64,000 nt of DNA from JAWPMT01 sp965215825. Lineage in GTDB: Bacteria > Bacteroidota > Bacteroidia > Cytophagales > Cyclobacteriaceae. The translations under genes and the position numbers were made by a program. Shown here piece after piece: positions 43,847-52,631 of this stretch. Under the pieces are notes generated by a model. That model searched no databases. It was given only the letters and a program-made list of their open reading frames with translations, and had not been told where the DNA came from. Position 1 is the stretch's first letter. Each line of letters opens with the position of its first letter. Where the stretch lies: the NCBI GenBank assembly GCA_965215825.1, contig CBDCEM010000002.1:1-64000 (forward strand). The letters are read 5' to 3'.

Positions 43847-44596
43847 ATGAAAATTCTGGTCATTGAAAATGAGCAGCTACTGCTGCAAGAGTTGACAAAT
43901 GTCCTCTTGTCATACGCCCCGGAAGTGGAGATAGCAGGAGCTTTACGCACAACGAAAGAAGTAGAGTCTTTCTTGAAGAGTGGCGTAGGTTTCGATTTGA
44001 TCTTCACAGACATAGAACTCATTGGTGGCACTTGTTTCGATTTTTTACCACTGGTCGATTCACGGATTCCTATAGTTTTTACGACCGGTTTTGAATCTCG
44101 CGCGATCGACGCATTTGAGTACAATGCCATCGGGTACCTTGTTAAGCCATTAGAGGTTGAGGCTGTTCACAAAGTGTTAGAAAAATTCGCGAAAAACCAG
44201 CTAAAGTGGCCCGTAAATCTGGAAAAACTGGCAGAAATGTGGAGCGAAAAGACCAGAAACGTCAAACGACTGATCACAAAAATTGGAGATCAGTACAATT
44301 TCATCAATGTAGATGAGGTCCTTTATTTCGAATCTCTCTCCGGAATATCCTATGCCATTACCGCTTCAAATAAATTTCTTTTGGACCGATCTCTTAACCA
44401 ATTAGAGCAAGAAATCGATAATGGACAATTCTTTCGAGTCAATCGAAAAACACTATTGAGTCGGGCTTATATCCGTAGCTTCAAAATCCTAAAGGAAGGG
44501 GGTCTACAGATCAGTTGTCATGCTTCTGACATACAATTCAAAGTAAGCCGCCTAAAATCGACGGAGTTTAGAAATTGGATCATGCATGATTTTTAG
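43847..44596 (+). CDS. LytTR-family response regulator
   Basis: 249 residues: receiver domain with the acidic pocket IENEQ, phospho-acceptor Asp55 in LIFTDIEL, Thr in VFTTGFE and Lys in YLVKPLE, then a LytTR DNA-binding domain (about 140-245, GDQYNFINVDEVLYFES, FFRVNRKTLLSRAYI). It is the output partner of the kinase upstream. Likely targets include the downstream globin genes, which is inference from position. Confidence 0.9.
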   Translation: MKILVIENEQLLLQELTNVLLSYAPEVEIAGALRTTKEVESFLKSGVGFDLIFTDIELIGGTCFDFLPLVDSRIPIVFTTGFESRAIDAFEYNAIGYLVKPLEVEAVHKVLEKFAKNQLKWPVNLEKLAEMWSEKTRNVKRLITKIGDQYNFINVDEVLYFESLSGISYAITASNKFLLDRSLNQLEQEIDNGQFFRVNRKTLLSRAYIRSFKILKEGGLQISCHASDIQFKVSRLKSTEFRNWIMHDF

Positions 44597-44746
44597 CGCT
44601 TTGTGTCTTTCATCTTGAAAAACCTTCAATTGACCATGATTTTTTGGCAGTTCAATTTTTGATGGTCTAAAAACCTTTGTGAACAATTTCATAAGGTCGA
44701 AACTTGGCGCTTAGGTCAAAATCGATTGCTTAAAAGAAGACACCTT

Positions 44747-45079
44747 GTGAAATATAACGCCTTAATTATCAAAGAATGGATCATTGAAGAGGTATCACCT
44801 ATGGGTTGGAGCGCGCTGATTTCCAGGGCATTACCAGAATTAAAGGAAGCAAACAGTCGATTTTCCCCTTACTACGTTAGCAAAAATACCAAGTGGAGTA
44901 AATTGGAATTAGATATCATTCAATATTATTTAAAAGAGTATTACGATATTCAGATACCTGAATCGATATTCAGTAGAAAGAGAGAATCCCGCACTACAAC
45001 CTTGAATTTCTTCGATTCAAGGACAAAGCTCCTACCACTCAAAAAGGCTTTCATGAAAATCTTGAAACCAAAGGGGTAA
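44747..45079 (+). CDS. hypothetical basic protein between regulator and globins
   Basis: About 110 residues from GTG 44747; a TTG at 44726 would add seven. Basic and helical (KYNALIIKEWIIEE, SKLELDIIQYYLKEYY) with no signal peptide. No family recognised. It lies in the same direction as the signalling genes, 150 bases after the regulator and 60 before the second globin. Could be a regulator or a small structural partner. Confidence 0.5.
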   Translation: MKYNALIIKEWIIEEVSPMGWSALISRALPELKEANSRFSPYYVSKNTKWSKLELDIIQYYLKEYYDIQIPESIFSRKRESRTTTLNFFDSRTKLLPLKKAFMKILKPKG

Positions 45080-45139
45080 ACGGACTTTATTTGCCTGACA
45101 TGTAATCAGCAATTCTTCTTTCAAAATCAAACCGATTCT

Positions 45140-45598
45140 ATGAGCTTTTCAACCACTGACGTGAGATTGATCCAGGAATCCTGGGGTTCTATCAAGGAGT
45201 TCAAAGTAGTGAACGCCATCGTTTTTTACGAGAACCTTTTCAAGATCTCACCCTCCTCCAGGCAGTTGTTTCCTGAGGATCTTACCAAACTCAACTCGAA
45301 GTTTACCTACACGATCAATTTCCTGGTAAACAATTGCGATAAACTGGAGAGTATCCAGGAGTCTGTAGAAGACCTGGGGCGAATTCACAACAAACTGAAT
45401 ATCCCCAAAGAATATTACCCCATCATATCCGACGCTATTGTAAAAACCATAGAAAAGGCAATGGGTGAAAACTATTCAGTCCAAATCGGAGAAGCCTGGG
45501 AACGATTGATCAATCATATGGCGGAGATCATGTTGAATGCCCCCGCTAGGAACAAGAACAAATTCCAGCGATTACTCGAAAAATTATTTGGTAAGTAG
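45140..45598 (+). CDS. single-domain globin with amphipathic C-terminal tail, copy 1
   Basis: 152 residues. Phe44 fits CD1 and His83 fits F8 in LGRIHNKLNIPKEYYPIISDAI. The last 20 residues (NKNKFQRLLEKLFGK) form a basic amphipathic helix, shared with the next globin as the ending LLxKLFG. Such a tail is not part of the globin fold and may dock on a membrane or partner. Eighteen bases separate it from the next globin. Confidence 0.83.
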   Translation: MSFSTTDVRLIQESWGSIKEFKVVNAIVFYENLFKISPSSRQLFPEDLTKLNSKFTYTINFLVNNCDKLESIQESVEDLGRIHNKLNIPKEYYPIISDAIVKTIEKAMGENYSVQIGEAWERLINHMAEIMLNAPARNKNKFQRLLEKLFGK

Positions 45599-45616
45599 AG
45601 CTAAAAGTATATAAAC

Positions 45617-46072
45617 ATGATCAGTGAAAAAGACATAGAAAATATAAGAACCTCCTGGGATTTTATCATGGCTGATGGACTGAACAATATGTTGCAGTTC
45701 TATGCCCATCTTTTTGAAATCGCTCCTGAAACAAGGGTTTACTTCCGGGATGACATGACAAAGCTATCGGAGAAATTGTCATACACCATCAATATTCTGG
45801 TCAGCAATATTGATCGGTTTGATTCTCTGAAACCCACACTCGAAGAATTAGGCCGTACACACAATAACCTGAACATTCAACCTTCAGATTATATACAAGT
45901 CAAGCTTGCGTTGTTGCATACGGTGAAAGCCGTAATGGGGCCTGTGTTTCATGAAGATATTGGCAAATCCTGGGACAAAGTTCTGACAGCCGTCTCTTCC
46001 ATCATGATCAATGCCCCAAAGAAGAAGGAGGAAAATAAGATCGGAGGGCTTCTCAAAAAGCTCTTTGGATAA
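45617..46072 (+). CDS. single-domain globin with amphipathic C-terminal tail, copy 2
   Basis: 151 residues, paralogous to the gene just upstream. Phe43 fits CD1 and His82 fits F8 in LGRTHNNLNIQPSDYIQVKLALL. It ends KKKEENKIGGLLKKLFG, repeating the basic amphipathic tail. Together with the globin at 41865 this makes three globin genes within 4.2 kb, interleaved with signalling genes. A strong terminator follows. Confidence 0.83.
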   Translation: MISEKDIENIRTSWDFIMADGLNNMLQFYAHLFEIAPETRVYFRDDMTKLSEKLSYTINILVSNIDRFDSLKPTLEELGRTHNNLNIQPSDYIQVKLALLHTVKAVMGPVFHEDIGKSWDKVLTAVSSIMINAPKKKEENKIGGLLKKLFG

Positions 46073-46115
46073 TATCAATTGTACCCAAAGGTCATTTCTT
46101 CAAAACTCAAATGAG

Positions 46116-46145
46116 GCAGTAAGATTCATTTTTGAGTCTTACTGC
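46116..46145 (+). terminator. terminator after the globin genes
   Basis: GCAGTAAGA/TCTTACTGC stem with a 12-base loop and TTTC tail, 44 bases after the last globin. Confidence 0.8.
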
Positions 46146-46193
46146 TTTCACCCAAAGGGAATTGATTGATCTAATTCAAATTCAATTGTCACC

Positions 46194-49100
46194 ATGACCA
46201 GATTAAAACATACCACTCTTGCTTTGGCTTGCACATTGATATACGTTGCGCAGGGACAGAACATCGGTCCCGGGTCCGTTGGCACAACAGATGGTCAGTC
46301 CAATCTGATCTTATGGTTGGATGCAAGCCAGATCGAAGAAATCTACAATGGAAATAATTTAACTACCTGGCAGGATCTTTCAGGAAATGGAAGTGACTTC
46401 ACTGCCACCAGTAAACCCAATTATTTTTCAAGTTTTCTGAACGGACAGCCTGTGGTACGATTCAGCGAAAGTGGAAATGAACAAATGATCGGGACGCACA
46501 CTTTGACAAGTGCTCCTGCTACCATATTCACCGTTTTTATTGTCGATAAGACCAATCAGGCAGATGATGATAATGATTATGTCTACAGCTTTGGTTCCAA
46601 CAATTCTACGGGAAGACAGGCCAGTCTCACCAGAAGAAGAGCCAATGATGGCAGCAATGGAGATAAATACTACAGCTGGGACGCTAACAGTTCAGGAACC
46701 CCGAAGTTCGGGCCGCAATTGAATTCAACCTGGTACATCAGTACACAACAATTCAATACCAGCAGCCCATACCATAGTCTGTCTCTTAACGGCGCTTCTC
46801 AAACTTTGGAAGAAGACTATGAAAGCCCAGGGCTAAACAACGTTTCCAACGAAATCCGCTTAGGCGCGTGGACTCAATTTTCAGCGACGTTCGACAATCA
46901 CTTAAATGGATACATCGCCGAATTTGCTATTTATGATGATGCGTTACAAGCAGCAGATATTACTGTTATCCAAAACTATCTTAGCGGCAAGTATGATATA
47001 GCGATAACCAATGATTACTTCGATGGAGATGAAATGGTCAACGGTGACAATGACCTTGACATTACTGGCGTCGCTATGGAAGCTGATGAATCCAAGGAAA
47101 GTGCTTCTTCCGCAGGTCTTGAAATGACCGTCAACTCAGGGTTGGCAAATGGGGATTATCTCTTTTTCGGTCACAAGTTTGAAACCAACAGCATCATTAC
47201 CTCAGACATTGGCCATGCCTCAACAACTCTGGAAGCGAGATGGGATCGGTACTGGTACATTGATATCACTGACGCTGATGCCAGTGTCTCTGTTGACATA
47301 TCTTTTGACGCGGTGAACTCCGGGCTCGGTTTTACAAACCTGGGGACCGCTTCGGATTATCTGTTGGTCCACAGAGCTACTGAATCCGGAAACTGGACTT
47401 CCATCGCCACCGCAAGTACGGTTATTGGAGATGTTATTTCTTTTTGGAACCTGAGCCTGACTGACGATGGTTACTACACGCTAGCCACCAGAGATAACAC
47501 CAATAGTATCCCCGGGAATAACTTCAATAGTGTCGCCAATAATGGTCCTGGAGGACTCGCTGATATTTCAAATACTTCTGACCTATACCTATGGCTGGAT
47601 GCGAGCAGAGTAGTGGGCGAACAAGACGATTTGATCATCACATGGGGTGATGAATCGGGACACGATCACGACGCCACTCAACTTACTTTTTCAAACTTAC
47701 CGACACTGCAATCCAGTGTTTCGGCACTCAACAATCACAATGCCATTCGCTTTGATGAAGCAGCAGGAAACACTTCTGGCCAATTTCTGGAAGGGACATT
47801 TTCAGCAGGCCTTGCGGCGCCGGTCACACTAGTAGTTATTGGCTATTGGGCCAGTGTCAATCAAGATGATGAAGACAATGACTACTTCATCCATGTTGGA
47901 TCAGGAACAAATGCAGATGAAACTTTCAGTATTAGTCGCAGAAGATTAGATGAACAGCCATCTCCTGGTGGTACGGACTATCCTGACACCTATTACAGTT
48001 GGTCTGGTACTTCACCACCCCGATATGGTCCTACCATAACCGGCCAGTCATGGAATCTCTATATGCAGACGATAGATGCTTCGGCAACTTACCACAATCT
48101 GTACATGGATGGGATCTTACAAACAAAAGACGACATGACGGCCATTGATGATTATACGGGAGCGTTGAGTACTAACACTAGTTTTTCCGTTGGGAAATGG
48201 GCCATTGATAACAACAACTTCCTGGATGGTGATATAGCTGAAATCATCCTGTTCAACACTGCATTGAATAAAGCTCAACGAAATATTTTACACAATTATC
48301 TAAGTGCCAAATACGCCCTTTCCATAGACAATACTGTCGAATTCTATTCAGGAGACGATTCGGGGAATGGAAACTATGATGTAGGAGTCTCTGGCATAGG
48401 ACAGGAATCTGGACTGGGGCATACCACTGCAACCTCAGATGGGTTGACCATCACTCACTCCTCTGGTATGGAAGACGGGGACTATATCATTTTCGGGCAT
48501 AATATCTCAGAAAATTCAGCCGTTCAATCCGATCCCGATTTCCCTGAAGGAGTTGATACCCGCTCCGACAGACATTGGTTTGTAGAAGTTACGAATGGCG
48601 GAGCTACTCCAGGGATTACAACTGATATTACTTTCGATCAATCCGAGTTAGGCCATGCATTCCCTACAGGAACTGTAAGTAACTTCAAATTGCTTTTCAG
48701 AGCGACAAGTTCTGCTAGTTGGTCCATTTTAGCGTCAGCCGATGCAATGGATAATGATCAAATTACATTTTCAGGCGTTGAAATTTCAGGCACAGGGCTC
48801 TATACAATCGCAACCACCAATAAGTCAGAAAGTCCACTACCCATTTTATTACACTCTTTCGATGCACGAAATACCGATATGGGGATCTTATTGGAATGGG
48901 CTACAGCTGCGGAAATTAATAATGAGAAATTCTCAGTTGAACGATCAGTAGACGCACTAACATTTAACTCAATTACAACATTAAAAGGTGCTGGCAACAG
49001 TAGAACTACAATGTATTATCAATACCTTGACAGCCGGGCGCCCGAGGGACTTAACTACTATCGATTGAAGCAAACAGATTTTGACGGCACTTACTCCTAC

Positions 49101-49373
49101 TCACCAACTATTTTGGTCTCAAATCAGCTACCGCAGAAGCTAGTGATCTCACAAAATCCCAATACCGATGGAACACTCACACTTCGAAGAAGTGAAGAAA
49201 TTGAAGCTGAAGTCATGATATTTGATCTCTTCGGCAAGAACGTACTGACTAGAAAACTAAGGAACACCGAAATCTATACACAACTTTCGATAGCCGGTCT
49301 TCCTCCTGGGATTTATCTATTGGAATATCGAAGCAACAAAAGACTGGAAAGGAAGAAGCTGGTGGTTAGGTGA
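46194..49373 (+). CDS. large T9SS-exported protein with two LamG-like repeats
   Basis: 1059 residues. Signal peptide to about residue 22, then two copies of a LamG-like domain plus a following beta module (about 35-430 and 455-865; compare LILWLDASQIEE with LYLWLDASRVVG, and NYLSGKYDIAI with NYLSAKYALSI). An Fn3-like stretch (LLEWATAAEINNEKFSVERS) precedes a C-terminal type IX sorting domain (VISQNPNTDGTLTLR, LPPGIYLLEYRSNKRLERKKLVVR). It should be secreted and perhaps anchored at the surface, binding glycans or mediating adhesion. No catalytic motif seen. Confidence 0.88.
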   Translation: MTRLKHTTLALACTLIYVAQGQNIGPGSVGTTDGQSNLILWLDASQIEEIYNGNNLTTWQDLSGNGSDFTATSKPNYFSSFLNGQPVVRFSESGNEQMIGTHTLTSAPATIFTVFIVDKTNQADDDNDYVYSFGSNNSTGRQASLTRRRANDGSNGDKYYSWDANSSGTPKFGPQLNSTWYISTQQFNTSSPYHSLSLNGASQTLEEDYESPGLNNVSNEIRLGAWTQFSATFDNHLNGYIAEFAIYDDALQAADITVIQNYLSGKYDIAITNDYFDGDEMVNGDNDLDITGVAMEADESKESASSAGLEMTVNSGLANGDYLFFGHKFETNSIITSDIGHASTTLEARWDRYWYIDITDADASVSVDISFDAVNSGLGFTNLGTASDYLLVHRATESGNWTSIATASTVIGDVISFWNLSLTDDGYYTLATRDNTNSIPGNNFNSVANNGPGGLADISNTSDLYLWLDASRVVGEQDDLIITWGDESGHDHDATQLTFSNLPTLQSSVSALNNHNAIRFDEAAGNTSGQFLEGTFSAGLAAPVTLVVIGYWASVNQDDEDNDYFIHVGSGTNADETFSISRRRLDEQPSPGGTDYPDTYYSWSGTSPPRYGPTITGQSWNLYMQTIDASATYHNLYMDGILQTKDDMTAIDDYTGALSTNTSFSVGKWAIDNNNFLDGDIAEIILFNTALNKAQRNILHNYLSAKYALSIDNTVEFYSGDDSGNGNYDVGVSGIGQESGLGHTTATSDGLTITHSSGMEDGDYIIFGHNISENSAVQSDPDFPEGVDTRSDRHWFVEVTNGGATPGITTDITFDQSELGHAFPTGTVSNFKLLFRATSSASWSILASADAMDNDQITFSGVEISGTGLYTIATTNKSESPLPILLHSFDARNTDMGILLEWATAAEINNEKFSVERSVDALTFNSITTLKGAGNSRTTMYYQYLDSRAPEGLNYYRLKQTDFDGTYSYSPTILVSNQLPQKLVISQNPNTDGTLTLRRSEEIEAEVMIFDLFGKNVLTRKLRNTEIYTQLSIAGLPPGIYLLEYRSNKRLERKKLVVR

Positions 49374-49382
49374 CTTAATCAG

Positions 49383-50063
49383 TTAAAACCTCTCTTCACT
49401 TTCCGGAAGTTGCCACACTGTGTGGGTCAAACCAAACTCTCTGAAAATGGCTTTAGCCTCGTCTCTGGTCCACTTTTCCCAATTCTGGTTTAGGTGATTG
49501 CCATACCATTTTCGGGCAAAGGGCCATATCCTGGTAATGGGCTGAACATCTCCTTTGGGTATTTGATGGTGCTTACACCAATCGTCAACCTCTACTTCAC
49601 TTCTGAAAAACAGCATAGTGCTACAGGTATAGATCACATTGTCCCAAGCTTTTGTCATTGGAATCGGAAAATGTACCACCAGATCCTCTTCCGAGATCGC
49701 TCCATCCCGAATCTCAATCGTAAGCCTTTCTCCTTCTGACCCCAATGTTGTGTTGATAACAAGGTCCTCCTCAATCAACGTCGCGGCTCCCAGTGAACAC
49801 CAGGCACAATTGCTCCACCATTTTTGCCGTGATGACTGTAGAAAAAAATTAGTTGGTGCCAGCGAAAAGGGATGAATCGCCCAGACTTTCGGCTCATGGG
49901 GATGAAGCACCAGGCCATGAATTTCCTGTAAAACACTTAATTCACTGACAACTTGGGCAGTAGAAACATCAAAGTGACCCGCAATTTTATCATTGTCTGG
50001 CACAAAACCATGATCAATGATATGACGGATAAGATAATAGTGGAGCCCGGAGGTAGAAATCAT
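49383..50063 (-). CDS. alkylmercury lyase (MerB)-like protein
   Basis: 226 residues: an N-terminal winged-helix-like part, then the MerB core. CAWCSLG contains Cys89, which aligns with the catalytic Cys96 of MerB, and Cys147 in YTCSTMLFFRSE aligns with Cys159. The position of the catalytic Asp99 is Gly here, so classic C-Hg protonolysis is doubtful; the protein may bind metals or thiols for another reason. No merA, merR or merT nearby. It follows the methyltransferase gene by one base, as part of a three-gene run. Confidence 0.7.
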   Translation of the reverse strand: MISTSGLHYYLIRHIIDHGFVPDNDKIAGHFDVSTAQVVSELSVLQEIHGLVLHPHEPKVWAIHPFSLAPTNFFLQSSRQKWWSNCAWCSLGAATLIEEDLVINTTLGSEGERLTIEIRDGAISEEDLVVHFPIPMTKAWDNVIYTCSTMLFFRSEVEVDDWCKHHQIPKGDVQPITRIWPFARKWYGNHLNQNWEKWTRDEAKAIFREFGLTHTVWQLPESEERF

Positions 50064-50064
50064 G

Positions 50065-50808
50065 TCAAACTTTACCCATCTTTAAATATATTGGAAATAC
50101 CACTTTTATAGTGCTTTCCCAGAGTGGCTTCAATCTTTCTACCACCTCATCCACAGGGTTAATACCATGTTCACTGATGTACTTCTGAACGGAAGACCAG
50201 GAATTGAGGTAGCCTTCCATATTCTCCAGAGACCAATTCACTTGCATAAATAAAGGCTCAGTGGGTTGATCAATTTCCTCAAATGGAAAAGGTATCGTAG
50301 CATAATGATCGTCTATGTACCGACGTTCAGGAGCCCAGTAGGCACCAATTTTGTCCGTATAGAAATTCCAAATTACCTGATCGATCTCTGGAGTTGCCTG
50401 AGACAATTCATAGCACCATATGGCCAGGACACCTCCAGGCTTCAGGACTCTTTTCACCTCCTGATTAAATGATTCGTGATCAAACCAGTGAATGGCCTGG
50501 CCCACTGTTATTAAATCAAAAGTATGATCCTCAAAACTTGTTTTCTCAGCACGACCGACCTGATAGAAAATATTAGGTTTTTGAACGGCGTAGGCTATTT
50601 GATTTTCACTTACATCCGTAGCTTGCACTTCCCCGAAATACCTGGCCAATTGCTCGGCCACCTGTCCGTTTCCGGTTCCTACATCCCAGCAAACCCCGCG
50701 ACCTGAGGTATACTTCAATATCCGCTCATAAAATGAATCTGGATAAGTGGGCCGATATCTTTTATAGGTTGAGGATTGCTTGCTAAAAAGGTCTTTCGCG
50801 GCTTTCAT
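50065..50808 (-). CDS. class I SAM-dependent methyltransferase
   Basis: 247 residues with motif I VCWDVGTGNGQVAEQLA, motif II ITVGQAIHWF and motif III VLKPGGVLAIWCYE. The family (methyltransferase 11/25-like) includes small-molecule enzymes such as trans-aconitate methyltransferase relatives. Its ATG overlaps the stop of the upstream secreted protein by four bases. Confidence 0.87.
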   Translation of the reverse strand: MKAAKDLFSKQSSTYKRYRPTYPDSFYERILKYTSGRGVCWDVGTGNGQVAEQLARYFGEVQATDVSENQIAYAVQKPNIFYQVGRAEKTSFEDHTFDLITVGQAIHWFDHESFNQEVKRVLKPGGVLAIWCYELSQATPEIDQVIWNFYTDKIGAYWAPERRYIDDHYATIPFPFEEIDQPTEPLFMQVNWSLENMEGYLNSWSSVQKYISEHGINPVDEVVERLKPLWESTIKVVFPIYLKMGKV

Positions 50809-51719
50809 CTGTTTCCAGCTAATTCATCTACAATGTCGCACATGGCACCTTCAATATACCAAAGGTTTTCCTCCGACTTATACTGCTTACTGATTAGGGC
50901 ATTGCCCGGTTTTTGGTCAGTGCCTACGACATAGCTATAATCACCAAAAAAATAAGCAGGTTTCATTTTCAGGTCGTCCAAGGCATCAATTGGCCCTTTG
51001 CCATAGGAATCATAAAACCGGAATTCGTAACTGATCCCGGGTTCATCCATGGTATGAAGTCCTAATTGTCCATCTCTACCATGTCCCAGGTATTGGCCGC
51101 GGTTATAGTGGCTCTCTAGCTGAAAGTTATCTCCGCTTTCCAGTGTGGGAGTTCCCTTTACAAAGTGAACAATCCACCTATCCATAGGTGCTTCGTTAAA
51201 GGTCAATTCCTTTTGGATGACATTTTCAATACTAATCACATCCAGGTCCATGATGACTTCATCATTAGCCAAAACAAAGTTTTTGTCCATGCATTGGAGA
51301 TACCTTCCACTAATCTCACAGCTTAGAGAATCCACACCCAATATTTCATCATCTTCAAGATATATCTTCAAGAAGCCATTTTCCTTTGCGTACTTCCCTA
51401 CTGATACGAACTCTGTATTTTCATACATGTTAGCAAGTGCATCGATTTTTCCCATGATTGAGCCGCCAGCCTCTTCTATCCGATCCACCTCCGATTCATA
51501 CGCTTTTTTGTTTGCAAATTGAGATTTGATTACATAATCATCCAACGATATTTCCAGGCTACCTTCTTCCTGAAAACGGACGCTGATGGTGTTCCACCCT
51601 CCAAATTCATGATCCTCACATCGGTCATAGTTGTAGTTCAGTTGAGGTTCTTGTTTGCTACTTTGAGCGAAAACAATTCCTGAACAGAAAATCAAAATGA
51701 TACTAAGAAATCGGACCAT
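50805..51719 (-). CDS. secreted hypothetical protein, first gene of a three-gene run
   Basis: 304 residues with a signal peptide (MVRFLSIILIFCSGIVFAQ). Beta-rich body with no recognised family; includes SCEISGRYLQCMDKNFVLAND and GHGRDGQLGLHTMDEPGISYEF. Coupled to the methyltransferase by a four-base overlap, which need not mean a shared function. Confidence 0.6.
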   Translation of the reverse strand: MVRFLSIILIFCSGIVFAQSSKQEPQLNYNYDRCEDHEFGGWNTISVRFQEEGSLEISLDDYVIKSQFANKKAYESEVDRIEEAGGSIMGKIDALANMYENTEFVSVGKYAKENGFLKIYLEDDEILGVDSLSCEISGRYLQCMDKNFVLANDEVIMDLDVISIENVIQKELTFNEAPMDRWIVHFVKGTPTLESGDNFQLESHYNRGQYLGHGRDGQLGLHTMDEPGISYEFRFYDSYGKGPIDALDDLKMKPAYFFGDYSYVVGTDQKPGNALISKQYKSEENLWYIEGAMCDIVDELAGNR

Positions 51720-51840
51720 GATACAAAATGGATTCTTTACGATATTAACAGAATTTTGGCAATCTTAAAATCGAGCATCGATGAAAATGTGATGCTGGCT
51801 CTCTCTGATTGTGTAGTTTCGTCGAAGAAGCGAATATCTC

Positions 51841-52542
51841 TTGGAAATTTATTTCATCCTCGTTAAACCAGTTGTCCCGGAAAATGTGGGGTTTGTATGC
51901 CGTATCTTAAAAAACATGGGACAAAAGCACTTGCGCATTGTCGCTTCTGATGCTCACACAGAAAAAGGCGCATTGAATACGGCTTACGAATCGCACGACA
52001 TTCTTAAAAGTATCGAGGTATTCGAGTCTCTCGAAGCAGCCACTACCGATATGGATTTGGTGATTGGCACCACGGGGAAATCCAGGAAATTGCGATATGA
52101 GGTCTTGTTGTCCTATGAACTTCCAAAATTCATGGACGAAAAAGCTACAGCAGTGTCCCGTGTGGCATTGGTTTTTGGATCGGAAACTAATGGATTGAGT
52201 AAAGAAGAAGAAAATGGCTGCGATGTTCTTACTACCATTCCCATGAGTACTGATTATCCATCCATCAACCTATCTCACAGTGTGATGGTATATGCTTATG
52301 AATTATCGAAACGTATTTCATCACAAATAGAACGGAACAGCACTACAAACGATAGGGGTGAAGTGTTCAAAGCGGTTAAGGAACAATCCAGGGCCTTGCT
52401 CACTGAACTTAATATGCCCAATCAGCAACCGGGATTATTCAGAAGAATTATGGATAAAATTCCATTTCTCAACGAGTCAGATTCGAGACTTGTACTTTCT
52501 CTATTACGGTACTTGAAAAAGATTGGCAGGGAAAGCAACTAA
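51841..52542 (+). CDS. TrmJ/SpoU-type tRNA or rRNA 2'-O-methyltransferase
   Basis: 233 residues from a TTG start (no in-frame ATG nearby that preserves EIYFILVKPVVPENVGFVCR). SPOUT motifs are present: NVGFVCRILKNMG, LVFGSETNGLSKEE and STDYPSINLSHSVMVYAYEL, followed by a helical C terminus. In E. coli the family member TrmJ methylates position 32 of tRNAs. The usual TrmJ is slightly longer. Confidence 0.85.
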   Translation: MEIYFILVKPVVPENVGFVCRILKNMGQKHLRIVASDAHTEKGALNTAYESHDILKSIEVFESLEAATTDMDLVIGTTGKSRKLRYEVLLSYELPKFMDEKATAVSRVALVFGSETNGLSKEEENGCDVLTTIPMSTDYPSINLSHSVMVYAYELSKRISSQIERNSTTNDRGEVFKAVKEQSRALLTELNMPNQQPGLFRRIMDKIPFLNESDSRLVLSLLRYLKKIGRESN

Positions 52543-52631
52543 GCAACGATCACGATAATCTGATTGATCTCTCTGGTCTTTTGTTCGCATCGACAAGAGC
52601 AATAAAGTCTGATCCAACTATTTTTGTCGAT

